A stretch of 64,000 nucleotides of DNA from CAYQLY01 sp964418605 (GTDB lineage: Bacteria > Bacteroidota > Bacteroidia > Cytophagales > Cyclobacteriaceae): assembly GCA_964418605.1 (NCBI GenBank), contig CAYQLY010000004.1:62001-126000 (forward strand), given 5' to 3'. Both the position numbers and the translations under genes were made by a program. Of the stretch, positions 1 to 10,161 are shown in pieces (the stretch's first letter is position 1; every line of letters begins with the position of its first letter). The notes beneath the pieces were generated by a model, which saw only the letters and a list, made by a program, of their open reading frames with translations, searched no databases and was not told the DNA's origin.

Positions 1-22
1 ATTTTAAAAAACATAAATAAAA

Positions 23-400
23 ATGGCAGATTTAAAGGTTTTTGCAGAACAATTGGTAGGCTTAACTGTTAAAGAAGTTAATGAACTAGCAAAGATTTTG
101 AAAGAAGAGTATGGTATTGAGCCTGCAGCTGCAGGTGCTGTGGTTATGCAAGGTGCAGGTGGTGGAGCAGATAATGCTAGCACAGCAAAAAGTACTTTTG
201 ATGTAGTGTTAAAATCAGGTGGCAACGCTAAATTAGCTGTAGTAAAGCTAGTGAAAGAGTTAACAGGCTTGGGTTTAACAGAAGCCAAAGCATTGGTTGA
301 TGCTGCACCAAAACCAATTAAAACAGGTGTTTCTAAAGAAGAAGCAGAAACACTGAAAAAGCAATTGGAAGAGGCTGGAGCAGAAATTGAGCTTAAGTAA
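23..400 (+). CDS. rplL: 50S ribosomal protein bL12 (L7/L12)
   Basis: This is the stalk protein of the large ribosomal subunit, which recruits translational GTPases such as EF-G. The 125-residue length is normal for the family. An N-terminal dimerisation segment (about residues 1-33) is followed by an Ala/Gly-rich hinge (about 34-52). The C-terminal domain (about 53-125) carries the factor-binding stretch GLGLTEAKALVDAAPKPIK. The ATG at 23 starts at the expected methionine, so the gene is complete, although its usual upstream partner rplJ lies outside the window. It is followed by a tandem hairpin and then rpoB, the standard bacterial order. Confidence 0.98.
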   Translation: MADLKVFAEQLVGLTVKEVNELAKILKEEYGIEPAAAGAVVMQGAGGGADNASTAKSTFDVVLKSGGNAKLAVVKLVKELTGLGLTEAKALVDAAPKPIKTGVSKEEAETLKKQLEEAGAEIELK

Positions 401-440
401 GCTTCTGAGCTATACTCATAATTTTAAAGTAAATTCCTTT

Positions 441-500
441 CTTTTTGCCGAAAATAATTTTCGGCAAAAAGAAAAAGACCTGATAGAAGTGGGTCTTTTT
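441..500 (+). terminator. Tandem hairpin terminator/attenuator between rplL and rpoB
   Basis: Two perfect hairpins sit end to end. The first pairs 441-454 with 458-471 (14 bp, loop TAA). The second pairs 472-480 with 492-500 (9 bp, AAAAAGACC with GGTCTTTTT) and ends in a T run. Together they look like a partial terminator that lowers rpoB transcription relative to rplL. Attenuation at this junction is well known in other bacteria; that it operates here is inference. Confidence 0.8.
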
Positions 501-530
501 GGCATTTAAATAAAATTAAGTATTTTTTGC
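499..530 (+). promoter_or_regulatory. Candidate rpoB promoter
   Basis: TTG at 499-501, 19 bases, then TATTTTTTGC at 521-530. This resembles the Bacteroidota pattern TTG-N19..22-TAnnTTTG, with one extra T in the downstream box. The upstream box overlaps the tail of the second hairpin, so rpoB transcription could restart just where rplL transcripts end. The predicted start falls near 535. Confidence 0.45.
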
Positions 531-558
531 AAGAAAAATGAATCCGTAAATAGGAGAC

Positions 559-591
559 ATGGTTTTTTTTAATCCTTTAATGTTCTACTAA
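559..591 (+). promoter_or_regulatory. Candidate leader ORF (10 codons) coupled to rpoB
   Basis: ATG at 559 opens MVFFNPLMFY and stops with TAA at 589-591, one base before the TTG start of rpoB at 593. A strong Shine-Dalgarno-like AGGAG lies at 552-556, well placed for this ATG and too far from the TTG. Ribosomes finishing the leader could re-initiate on rpoB. The geometry is seen directly; translation and coupling are inference. Confidence 0.35.
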
Positions 592-592
592 G

Positions 593-3500
593 TTGGCTAC
601 AAATAAAAAAGAGAGAATAAGCTTTTCTAAAATTAAGTCGATCATAGATTACCCTAATTTTCTTGATATTCAACTTCAATCATTTAGAGATTTTTTTCAG
701 ATAGATACGCCTTCTGAAAAAAGATCACAGGAAGGCTTGTTTAAAGTTTTTTCTGAAAATTTTCCGATTACTGATTCTCGGGATAACTTCTTGTTGGAGT
801 TTATGGATTATTCAATTGATCCACCTAAATATTCTATAAATGAATGTATAGAAAGAGGATTGACTTATTCTGTTCCGTTGAAAGCTAAATTGAAATTATC
901 TTGTAAAGATGAAGATGATAATGACTTTCAGACAATTGAACAAGAGGTTTTCCTTGGAAATATACCATATATGACTAATCGTTGCTCTTTTGTTATCAAT
1001 GGAGCAGAGAGAGTAATTGTTTCACAACTTCATCGTTCCCCTGGCGTATTTTTTGCTCAAAGCAAACATACGAATGGGACTAAACTTTATTCTGCCAGAA
1101 TAGTTCCATTTAAAGGATCATGGATGGAGTTTGCAACAGATGTCAATAATGTGATGTATGCCTATATCGATCGTAAGAAAAAGTTTCCAGTAACGATGTT
1201 GCTTCGGTCAATAGGATTTGGTAGCGATAAGGATATACTTAATATCTTTGGATTATCTGAAGAGGTAGAAGCTAAAAAAGCTAATTTAAAGAAAGTAGTT
1301 GGTCGAAAATTAGCTGCAAGAGTTTTAAAAACATGGACTGAGGATTTTGTAGATGAAGATACTGGAGAGGTTGTTTCAATTGATCGTAATGAGGTTCTTT
1401 TAGAGAGAGACTCCATTATTACAGAAGATGATGTAGAAACAATTATTAATGCAGGTGTTAAATCAGTTATTCTTCATCGTGAAGATGTTAATATAGGAGA
1501 CTATACTATCATATATAATACTCTTCAAAAAGACAACTCTAACTCTGAAAAAGAAGCGGTAGAGCAAATTTACCGTCAGCTAAGAAATACAGAAGCCCCA
1601 GATGAACAAACAGCTCGTGACATTATTCATAGTTTGTTTTTTAGTGATAAAAGATATGATTTGGGAGAGGTTGGGCGTTATCGTATTAATAAGAAACTTG
1701 GTCTACAGATAAGTAGTGATATCCGTGTTCTCACCAAGGAGGATATTATTAGTATAGTAAAATACCTTATAGGGCTTATTAACTCCCGTGCAGTAGTGGA
1801 TGATATTGATCACTTAAGTAATCGACGGGTTAAGACGGTTGGTGAGCAATTGTATACTCAGTTTGCAGTTGGGCTTGCTCGTATGGCTAGAACTATTCGT
1901 GAGCGAATGAATGTTCGTGATAATGAAGATTTTAAGCCTATTGACTTGATTAATGCACGCACACTTTCATCTGTTATTAATTCATTTTTTGGAACATTGT
2001 ATTCTTTATTTTGGGAATCATTGCTGTGACCTTGTTTGCACTGGGAACTGNNNNNNNNNNCTTTCACAATTTATGGATCAGACTAATCCATTAGCTGAAA
2101 TTACACATAAAAGACGGGTTTCTGCGTTAGGGCCTGGTGGATTATCTAGGGAGAGAGCAGGTTTTGAGGTTCGAGATGTGCATTATACACACTATGGAAG
2201 GTTATGTACTATTGAAACACCTGAGGGGCCTAATATTGGTTTGATTTCTTCTCTTTGTGTATACGCTAAGGTTAATGGAATGGGATTTATTGAAACTCCT
2301 TATAGAAAGGCATCAAAAGGGAAAGTAAGTAAAGATATTGTATATCTTAGTGCTGAAGAGGAGGATACACATAACATCGCACAAGCTGGTGCTGTACTAG
2401 ATTCTAAAGGAAATTTTGAAATAGATAAACTGAAAGTTAGATTTGAAGGAGATTTCCCTATTGTAGATACTGAAAAGATATCTTACATGGATGTTGCTCC
2501 AAACCAAATTGTTTCAGTAGCAGCTTCTCTTATTCCTTTCCTAGAGCATGATGATGCTAACCGAGCTTTGATGGGCTCCAATATGCAACGACAAGCTGTT
2601 CCTCTTTTAAGACCAGAATCTCCTATTGTAGGAACAGGTCTTGAAAAACGAGTGGCACTGGATTCAAACACATTGCTTGTTGCTGAAGGTGATGGCGAGG
2701 TAGACTATGTAGATGCTAAGAAAATAATTGTTAAGTATGATCTATCTAATGAAGAAAAGCTTGTATCATTTGATGATGAAATAAAAACGTATAGCCTAAT
2801 TAAGTTTAGAAGAACGAATCAAGATACTTGTATTAATCTTCGACCTCTTGTACATAGAGGACAAAAAGTAGTTAAAGGTCAACCATTATGTGAAGGCTAT
2901 GCAACAGCTCAAGGAGAGTTGGCATTGGGAAGAAATCTGAAAGTGGCATTTATGCCATGGCAAGGATATAATTTTGAAGATGCCATAGTTATATCTGAGA
3001 AAGTCGTTCGCGATGATATCTTTACATCAATTCATATAGAGGAATTTAAGTTAGAGGTAAGAGATACAAAACGAGGTGAGGAGGAACTAACGTCTGAAAT
3101 ACCTAACGTAAGTGAAGAAGCTGTTAGAAACTTAGATGAAAATGGGATTATTCGAATAGGTGCAGATGTAAAAGAAGGTGATATATTGATTGGTAAGATT
3201 ACACCTAAAGGTGAGTCAGATCCAACACCTGAAGAAAAATTATTAAGAGCCATTTTTGGGGATAAAGCAGGCGATGTTAAAGATGCTTCTTTGAAGGCAC
3301 CTCCATCATTGAAAGGAGTTGTTATTGATACAAAGTTGTTTGGCAGACCACGAAAGGATAAAGATTCAAAGTCTAAGCTAAAAAAAGAGCTAACTATTCT
3401 GAAAAATAAGTATAGCAAAGATCTTTCTGCCCTTCGATCAGAGATGATTAAGAAAATGGTCAGTATATTGGATGGTAAAGTTTCTAAAGGAGTCCATCAT

Positions 3501-4514
3501 AAATATGGAGATGTACTTATAGCTAAAGGAACAAAGTTTAGCTCTAGGAATATTTCTGATAAGTTATTCCCAGATAAAAATAGCTATAGGGATGAAAGTA
3601 ACTATAGTGTCCCTGAAGAAGTTAATTTGATAGCAGATATCATTATAGATAAGTGGACAGATAGTGAAAAGGCAAATAAAAATATTGAGCTATTGATTAA
3701 GAATTATCTCAGAAGAAGAAACGATATAGCAGGTATTTTTAAAAGAGAGCGGTTTGCATTAGAAGTGGGGGATGAGCTTCCAGCAGGTATTATGAAACTA
3801 GCCAAAGTTTATATAGCTAAAAAACGTAAGCTTAAAGTAGGTGATAAGATGGCTGGGCGACATGGTAATAAGGGCGTTGTTGCTAGAATAGTAAGAGAGG
3901 AAGATATGCCATTTCTAGAAGATGGTACACCAGTAGATGTTGTATTAAATCCACTTGGAGTGCCTTCTCGTATGAACCTTGGTCAAATTTATGAAACGGT
4001 TTTAGGATGGGCTGGTTTGAAGTTGGGTAAAAAATATGCAACTCCTATCTTTGATGGAGCGACTGAAGAAGAAGTCTCAGCTGAGTTAGAAGCAGCAGGT
4101 CTCCCTGAGCTTGGAAGAACATACCTTTATAATGGACTTACAGGGGATCGGTTTGATCAAAAAGTAACGGTAGGCGTTATTTATGTTCTTAAACTAGGAC
4201 ACTTAGTAGATGACAAAATGCATGCTCGATCTATTGGTCCTTATTCACTTATTACGCAACAACCATTAGGAGGTAAAGCCCAATTTGGAGGTCAGCGTTT
4301 TGGTGAAATGGAGGTATGGGCACTAGAAGCTTTTGGTGCTGCACATATTCTTCAAGAAGTTCTAACGGTTAAATCAGATGATGTCATTGGTCGTGCAAAA
4401 GCGTATGAAGCTATTGTAAAAGGAGAAAACATGCCTAAGCCTAATGTTCCTGAGTCATTTAATGTTTTAGTTCATGAATTAAGAGGGCTAGCATTAGAAA
4501 TTACAATGAGTTAG
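593..4514 (+). CDS. rpoB: RNA polymerase beta subunit (interrupted by an assembly gap)
   Basis: This is the beta subunit of RNA polymerase. The start is TTG at 593, because the protein then begins MATNKKERISF as expected and no in-frame ATG precedes it. Residues 1-468 read cleanly to FFGT at 1996. Sequence 1997-2060, including ten Ns, replaces what should be about two codons (Asn-Gln), and reading resumes in another frame at LSQFMDQ from 2061 to TAG at 4514. Without the insert the protein would be about 1287 residues, normal for this phylum. The break falls in the rifampicin region. The Asp, His and Ser positions of LSQFMDQ and THKRRVSALG look wild type. I regard the gene as intact in the cell and the break as an assembly error. 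rpoC follows 54 bases downstream. Confidence 0.93.
1997..2060. other. Assembly gap with a probable chimeric contig end
   Basis: Ten Ns at 2051-2060 are preceded by about 54 bases (1997-2050) that do not encode RpoB in any frame and bring a stop at 2027-2029. In one frame this piece reads as a hydrophobic stretch (NIVFFILGIIAVTLFALGT) resembling a membrane helix from another gene. The homologous protein needs only Asn-Gln here. This looks like a misassembled contig end joined to the next contig by a scaffold gap. Confidence 0.85.
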
Positions 4515-4568
4515 AAAAAGATAAATAAAAAAGAATAACGATATCTTTAACATTATTAAAAAAATAAG

Positions 4569-7500
4569 ATGGCTTTTAGAAAGAATAGAAAAATAACTAG
4601 TGACTTTTCCAAAATAACAATTAGCTTGGCTTCGCCAGAGTCTATTTTGGAAAACTCGTATGGGGAGGTTACACAACCAGAAACTATTAATTACCGAAGC
4701 TATAAACCAGAGACAGGCGGCTTATTCTGTGAAACCATATTTGGTCCCGTAAAAGATTGGGAATGCCATTGTGGTAAATACAAACGTATACGGTATAAAG
4801 GTATTGTTTGTGATAAGTGTGGAGTTGAAGTTACAGAAAAGAAAGTTCGTAGAGAGCGAATGGGTCACATTCAATTGGTTGTACCTGTTGCTCATATTTG
4901 GTATTTCCGATCCCTTCCTAATAAAATTGGATATTTACTTGGGCTACCTACCAAGAAATTGGATCAGATCATTTACTATGAACGATTTGTGGTTATTAAT
5001 CCAGGTATAAAATCCGAAGATGGTATTAACTATCTTGACTTTTTAACAGAAGATGAGTACATTGACATCTTAGAGAAGCTGCCTAAGGAGAATCAGCTGC
5101 TTGATGATACAGACCCTAATAAGTTTATTGCTAAAATGGGTGCAGAGGCTTTAGAGTCATTACTCTCAAGATTAAATTTAGATGAGCTTTCTTATAGCTT
5201 AAGACATGCAGCTGCTAATGATACATCACAACAGCGTAAGGCTGAAGCCTTGAAAAGATTACGTGTTGTTGAAGCATTTAGAGATGCAAGAACACGTATT
5301 GATAATAGACCGGAATGGATGATTATTAAAATGGTTCCAGTCATACCACCTGAACTTCGTCCGTTAGTACCATTAGATGGTGGAAGGTTTGCAACCTCTG
5401 ATTTAAATGATTTATACCGAAGGGTTATTATTAGAAACAATCGTTTGAAGCGCCTTATTGATATAAAGGCACCAGAAGTTATTTTGAGAAATGAAAAACG
5501 AATGCTTCAAGAAGCCGTTGATTCATTATTTGATAATTCCCGAAAAATTAATGCCGTCCGTTCAGATGGTAACCGTGCGTTGAAGTCATTGAGCGATATG
5601 CTTAAGGGAAAACAAGGTAGGTTCCGTCAAAATTTATTAGGTAAGCGTGTTGATTATTCAGGACGTTCTGTAATCGTAGTAGGACCAGAGCTTAAACTTC
5701 ATGAATGTGGATTGCCTAAGGAAATGGCAGCTGAATTATTTAAACCTTTTATTATTCGAAAGTTAATAGAAAGAGGAATTGTTAAAACAGTTAAATCTGC
5801 GAAAAAAATAGTAGATAAAAAAGACCCTGTGGTTTGGGATATTTTAGAAAATGTCTTGAAAGGCCATCCTGTTTTACTAAATCGGGCACCTACATTGCAT
5901 CGACTTGGTATACAAGCATTTCAGCCAAAGCTGATTGAGGGAAAAGCCATTCAATTACATCCATTGGTTTGTACTGCTTTCAATGCTGATTTTGATGGTG
6001 ATCAAATGGCCGTACACGTTCCATTGGGTCAAGAGGCTGTATTAGAGGCATCATTATTGATGTTAGCATCACATAATATTTTGAATCCAGCTAATGGCGC
6101 TCCTGTTACAGTACCTTCTCAGGATATGGTACTTGGTTTGTATTATATTACAAAAGGTAGAAAGAGTACAAAAGAACATCCTATAGCTGGAGAAAATAAA
6201 ATATTTTACTCTGCTCAAGAAGTAATCATTGCCCTAAATGAAGGGAAAATATCTAAACATGCTCACATTAAAGTAAGAACTGCTATTCGAAATGAGAAGG
6301 GCCAACTTGTTCCAAAAATTATTGAAACAGTAGCAGGTAGAATCTTATTTAATCAGCATGTTCCAGAGGAGCTTGGGTTTATTAATGAGTTGTTAACTAA
6401 GAAAAAACTTCAAGAAATTATCGCTCGCGTTTTTAAGTATGCAGGTGTTTCTAGAACAGCTAAGTTTTTAGATGATATTAAAGAGCTTGGATTTCAATCG
6501 GCTTTCAAAGGAGGGTTATCGATTGGTTTGTCTGACATTATTATACCTGATAAAAAGTTCGACCTCATCAAGCAAGCGCAGAAGGAAGTAGAAACTGTTT
6601 GGGGTAATTATTTAATGGGATTGATTACGGATAATGAACGCTATAATCAAGTGATTGATATTTGGACTCGTGTTAACTCTCAAATCACAGAGAATTTATT
6701 GACTCGATTAGAAAGCGATCAACAAGGATTCAACTCTATTTATATGATGATGCATTCTGGTGCTCGAGGATCTAGAGAGCAAGTGCGTCAGTTAGGTGGT
6801 ATGAGAGGGCTGATGGCTAAGCCACAGAAAAATTTACAAGGCTCAGTAGGTGAAATTATTGAAAATCCGATCATTTCTAATTTTAAAGAAGGGTTAGATG
6901 TAACTGAATATTTCATATCTACACACGGTGCTCGAAAGGGTCTTGCAGATACTGCATTGAAAACGGCTGATGCTGGTTATCTAACGAGAAGGCTTGTAGA
7001 CGTAGCTCAGGATGTTGTTATTAATGAAGAAGACTGTGGAACGTTAAGAGGTCTTTTGATTAGTGCGTTGAAGGATAATGAAGACATTGTAGAGCCACTT
7101 TCTGAACGAATATTAGGAAGGGTTTCGGTTCATGATGTATTTGATCCTCTTACTAATGAGTTAATTATTAGTTCAGGTGAAGAAATTACAGAAGAGGTTG
7201 CCAGAAGAATTGATGAAACAAGTATTGAGTCTGTTGAAATTCGGTCTGTATTAACTTGTGAATCTAAACGTGGGGTTTGCGCTAAATGTTATGGACGAAA
7301 TCTTTCGACTGGAAAGATGGTACAAAAAGGAGAGGCTGTAGGAGTTATCGCAGCTCAATCTATTGGTGAACCTGGCACACAGTTGACGTTAAGAACTTTC
7401 CACGTTGGAGGTACTGCTTCGAATATTGCCGTAGATGCAATGATTAAGGCTAAGTTTGATGGCATCATTCAGTTTGAAGATATTAGAACAGTCATTACTG

Positions 7501-8891
7501 TTGGTCAAGATGATAAAAAAGTGCCAGTTGTTATGGGTCGTTCTGGTGAAGTCAAGATTGTAGATGCTACAGGTAAGGTACTTATTAGCAACCATGTTCC
7601 TTATGGGTCTTATTTAAAGGTCACAGAGAAACAAAAAATAAAGAAAGGCGATGAAATCTGTTATTGGGATCCATATAATGCTGTTATACTTTCTGAGATT
7701 GATGGTGTAGTAGCTTTTGATGCTATTGTAGATGGGGTTACATTCCGTGAAGAGTTTGATGAGCAAACAGGCCATCGTGAAAAAGTAATTGTTGATACAA
7801 AAGATAAATCTAAGAATCCTGCTATAGTGGTTAACTCTAAGGCAGATATTTCTAAATCTTATAATATGCCAGTAGGTGCACACTTAGCTGTACAAGATGG
7901 CGATAAGATTAAAGCAGGTCAAGTGCTGGCTAAAATACCTCGTGCAATTGGTAAAACAAGAGATATTACAGGAGGTTTACCTCGTGTAACAGAATTATTT
8001 GAAGCCAGAAATCCATCTAATCCTGCTGTGGTCAGTGAGATTGATGGTGTAATTACGTATGGTGCTATTAAACGAGGGAATCGAGAAATATTTGTTGAGT
8101 CTAGAGATGGCGTAAAGAAAAAGTATATGGTGCCTCTCTCTAAGCATATCTTAGTTCAAGATAATGATTTTGTTCGTGCAGGCCAATCCTTATCCGATGG
8201 TGCTATTGCTCCTTCTGATATTTTATCTATCAAAGGACCTACCGCAGTTCAGGAGTATTTGGTGAATGAAATTCAAGAGGTCTATAGACTACAAGGTGTT
8301 AAAATTAATGATAAACATATTGAGGTTATCGTACGTCAAATGATGCAAAAAGTAGAGGTGGTTGATGCAGGTGATACGATGCTTTTGCAAGGTCATCTTG
8401 TGGATAAATTTGTATTTAGAAGAGAGAATGATGCCATAATGGATAGCAAAGTAGTAGTAGAACAAGGCGACTCTCAAACAGTACGACCAGGACAAATTAT
8501 TACTTCTAGAAAACTAAGAGATGAAAATTCTATTCTAAAAAGAAAGGATTTGAAATTGATTGAAGTGAGAGATGCACTGACTGCTGTTTCACAACCGGTG
8601 CTTCAAGGAATTACTCAAGCATCGCTTGGTACAGAAAGCTTTATATCTGCCGCTTCTTTCCAAGAAACTACAAAAGTACTTAGCGAGGCGGCCATCCGTT
8701 CTAAAATGGATCAACTGCAAGGATTGAAAGAAAATGTAATTGTAGGGCATTTGATTCCTGCAGGAACAGGGTTAAGAGACTATTCTAAGTTATTTGTAGG
8801 CTCTCAAGAGGAATATGATGAACTCATGAAGTCGAAGGAAGAATTTGTAAAAGCAAATAAGAAAAAGAAAAAAGGAGAACTTCAAGAGTAA
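4569..8891 (+). CDS. rpoC: RNA polymerase beta' subunit
   Basis: This is the catalytic subunit of RNA polymerase, 1440 residues. The N-terminal zinc site is CHCGKYKRIRYKGIVCDKC with cysteines 66, 68, 81 and 84. The catalytic Mg-binding motif NADFDGDQ spans residues 472-479 with aspartates 474, 476 and 478. The second zinc site uses C823 and the CESKRGVCAKC cluster (897, 904, 907). The trigger-loop region GEPGTQLTLRTFHVGG is present. The ATG at 4569 gives the standard N terminus. It is cotranscribed with rpoB (54-base gap) and followed by a hairpin. No anomaly in reading frame or motifs. Confidence 0.98.
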   Translation: MAFRKNRKITSDFSKITISLASPESILENSYGEVTQPETINYRSYKPETGGLFCETIFGPVKDWECHCGKYKRIRYKGIVCDKCGVEVTEKKVRRERMGHIQLVVPVAHIWYFRSLPNKIGYLLGLPTKKLDQIIYYERFVVINPGIKSEDGINYLDFLTEDEYIDILEKLPKENQLLDDTDPNKFIAKMGAEALESLLSRLNLDELSYSLRHAAANDTSQQRKAEALKRLRVVEAFRDARTRIDNRPEWMIIKMVPVIPPELRPLVPLDGGRFATSDLNDLYRRVIIRNNRLKRLIDIKAPEVILRNEKRMLQEAVDSLFDNSRKINAVRSDGNRALKSLSDMLKGKQGRFRQNLLGKRVDYSGRSVIVVGPELKLHECGLPKEMAAELFKPFIIRKLIERGIVKTVKSAKKIVDKKDPVVWDILENVLKGHPVLLNRAPTLHRLGIQAFQPKLIEGKAIQLHPLVCTAFNADFDGDQMAVHVPLGQEAVLEASLLMLASHNILNPANGAPVTVPSQDMVLGLYYITKGRKSTKEHPIAGENKIFYSAQEVIIALNEGKISKHAHIKVRTAIRNEKGQLVPKIIETVAGRILFNQHVPEELGFINELLTKKKLQEIIARVFKYAGVSRTAKFLDDIKELGFQSAFKGGLSIGLSDIIIPDKKFDLIKQAQKEVETVWGNYLMGLITDNERYNQVIDIWTRVNSQITENLLTRLESDQQGFNSIYMMMHSGARGSREQVRQLGGMRGLMAKPQKNLQGSVGEIIENPIISNFKEGLDVTEYFISTHGARKGLADTALKTADAGYLTRRLVDVAQDVVINEEDCGTLRGLLISALKDNEDIVEPLSERILGRVSVHDVFDPLTNELIISSGEEITEEVARRIDETSIESVEIRSVLTCESKRGVCAKCYGRNLSTGKMVQKGEAVGVIAAQSIGEPGTQLTLRTFHVGGTASNIAVDAMIKAKFDGIIQFEDIRTVITVGQDDKKVPVVMGRSGEVKIVDATGKVLISNHVPYGSYLKVTEKQKIKKGDEICYWDPYNAVILSEIDGVVAFDAIVDGVTFREEFDEQTGHREKVIVDTKDKSKNPAIVVNSKADISKSYNMPVGAHLAVQDGDKIKAGQVLAKIPRAIGKTRDITGGLPRVTELFEARNPSNPAVVSEIDGVITYGAIKRGNREIFVESRDGVKKKYMVPLSKHILVQDNDFVRAGQSLSDGAIAPSDILSIKGPTAVQEYLVNEIQEVYRLQGVKINDKHIEVIVRQMMQKVEVVDAGDTMLLQGHLVDKFVFRRENDAIMDSKVVVEQGDSQTVRPGQIITSRKLRDENSILKRKDLKLIEVRDALTAVSQPVLQGITQASLGTESFISAASFQETTKVLSEAAIRSKMDQLQGLKENVIVGHLIPAGTGLRDYSKLFVGSQEEYDELMKSKEEFVKANKKKKKGELQE

Positions 8892-8908
8892 ATTAATCCT
8901 GAAGATAA

Positions 8909-8936
8909 AACATAGCCTGGTACTCCAGGCTATGTT
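8909..8936 (+). terminator. Hairpin after rpoC
   Basis: A perfect 12-bp stem (8909-8920 AACATAGCCTGG with 8925-8936) closes a TACT loop directly downstream of rpoC. The following TTATTAAA is only weakly T-rich, so termination may be partial. The hairpin separates rpoC from the DUF3467 gene. Confidence 0.65.
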
Positions 8937-8973
8937 ATTAAATAGTATATGGTTTAATAATATCCATTGCATC

Positions 8974-9297
8974 ATGTCAGAAGAAAAAAAAGAACCTGTC
9001 CCTAATCAAATCAATATAGAGCTATCAGAAGAAATAGCAGAAGGTACATACGCTAATCTAGCCATGATAGCTCATTCCAATAGTGAGTTTGTCATAGATT
9101 TTATTCGATTGATGCCAGGCGTTCCTAAAGCAAAAGTAAAGTCTCGAATTATTATTACGCCGGAACATGCTAAACGATTGTTGATGGCTTTAAAAGATAA
9201 TATAAAAAAATACGAAGAATCTTTCGGATCAATTAAACAGGTCGAAGAAGGATTTAATTTGCCTTTGAGTTTTGGAGGTCCGGGCGGAGAGGCTTAA
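8974..9297 (+). CDS. DUF3467 domain protein
   Basis: A 107-residue protein beginning MSEEKKEPVPNQINIEL. The central part (YANLAMIAHSNSEFVIDF, then PKAKVKSRIIITPEHAKR) matches the DUF3467 family as I know it; its function is unknown. It has no signal peptide or membrane segment, so it is probably cytoplasmic. I chose ATG 8974 because an in-frame ATG at 8932 would begin inside the rpoC hairpin and add a non-conserved tail. The position right after rpoC is typical of Bacteroidota and suggests, without proof, a link to transcription. The downstream methyltransferase starts 20 bases later. Confidence 0.85.
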   Translation: MSEEKKEPVPNQINIELSEEIAEGTYANLAMIAHSNSEFVIDFIRLMPGVPKAKVKSRIIITPEHAKRLLMALKDNIKKYEESFGSIKQVEEGFNLPLSFGGPGGEA

Positions 9298-9317
9298 AAT
9301 GACAATATAGTACTAAT

Positions 9318-10085
9318 ATGGCAAAAGAAAAGAAAGAAGCGGAGATTGTCTATAATCAAATAGCGGATAAGTATAAGCAATCTAAAATACTTCCATTCCG
9401 TATTCATGTAGAGAAATACTCATTTTTTAAATTACTCGGTGATCTGACTCATAAAAGTGTTCTTGACTTGGCTTGTGGTGAAGGCATTTATACAAGAGAA
9501 ATTAAAAACAGAGGAGCTGCACTTGTTTATGGAGTAGATATATCTCCGAAAATGATTGAGCTCGCTCAGAGTGAAGAAGAAAAAACTAACCTTGGGATTG
9601 AATATAAGGTGATGGATGTAGCCACGATGGGCAAGATACAGCCATTTGATATCGTTTGTGCAACTTACCTATTAAATTATGCAAGGACAAAGGATCAACT
9701 AATGGCTTTTGTTCAGTCTATTTACGATAATCTCAAGCCAGAAGGAAGATTCATTTCTATTAATGATAATGTAGCTCAACCGGTGGAACTTTATTCTCTT
9801 ATGAGAACGTATGGGTTTGTTAAATCTTCCGTCTCTACTCGTCAAGAAGGGGATGCTGTTACCTATACCTTTTTAGATGAACAAGGGAATGATGATTTTT
9901 CATTTAATAATTACTATCTAAAGCCAGAAACTTACCAAAGTGTATTTCGTGAGATAGGCTTTTCATCATTTAAATGGATTGCTCCTCAATTATCGCCTGA
10001 AGAATCGATAAGAAATAACAAAGATGGCTTTTGGGATGATTTTTTTAAGATTCCCCCTATTATAGGAATAGAAGCTATTAAATAA
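9318..10085 (+). CDS. Class I SAM-dependent methyltransferase
   Basis: A 255-residue soluble protein with a Rossmann-type methyltransferase fold. Motif I is VLDLACGEG at residues 48-56, and the acidic end of strand beta-2 is YGVDISPKMIELAQ. The motif IV region PFDIVCATYLLNYA follows. The substrate cannot be read from the sequence; the closest general match is the UbiE/Tam-like group of small-molecule methyltransferases. It lies between the DUF3467 gene and the rpsL promoter and may be cotranscribed with the former. Its own stop is 13 bases before the upstream box of the rpsL promoter. Confidence 0.8.
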   Translation: MAKEKKEAEIVYNQIADKYKQSKILPFRIHVEKYSFFKLLGDLTHKSVLDLACGEGIYTREIKNRGAALVYGVDISPKMIELAQSEEEKTNLGIEYKVMDVATMGKIQPFDIVCATYLLNYARTKDQLMAFVQSIYDNLKPEGRFISINDNVAQPVELYSLMRTYGFVKSSVSTRQEGDAVTYTFLDEQGNDDFSFNNYYLKPETYQSVFREIGFSSFKWIAPQLSPEESIRNNKDGFWDDFFKIPPIIGIEAIK

Positions 10086-10097
10086 AGCCTTTTCCCC

Positions 10098-10129
10098 TTG
10101 CATGATCCAGCCTTTTTTTGTACTTTTGC
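10098..10129 (+). promoter_or_regulatory. Promoter of the rpsL-rpsG-fusA-rpsJ operon
   Basis: TTG at 10098-10100, exactly 20 bases, then TACTTTTGC at 10121-10129. This is a full match to the Bacteroidota housekeeping promoter pattern TTG-N19..22-TAnnTTTG. The rpsL ATG lies 32 bases downstream, so the leader is short. Confidence 0.75.
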
Positions 10130-10161
10130 ATTCCAAAAAAGTAAAGTAATAGATTTTTTGA

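Noticed and set aside
3032..3418. Minus-strand frame of 128 codons opposite rpoB
   Set aside because: It lies wholly antisense to a conserved rpoB section, is Ser/Phe-rich in the way of shadow frames and has no recognisable domain.
8932..8973. Upstream ATG for the DUF3467 gene
   Set aside because: It lies in the arm of the rpoC hairpin and adds residues unlike the family.
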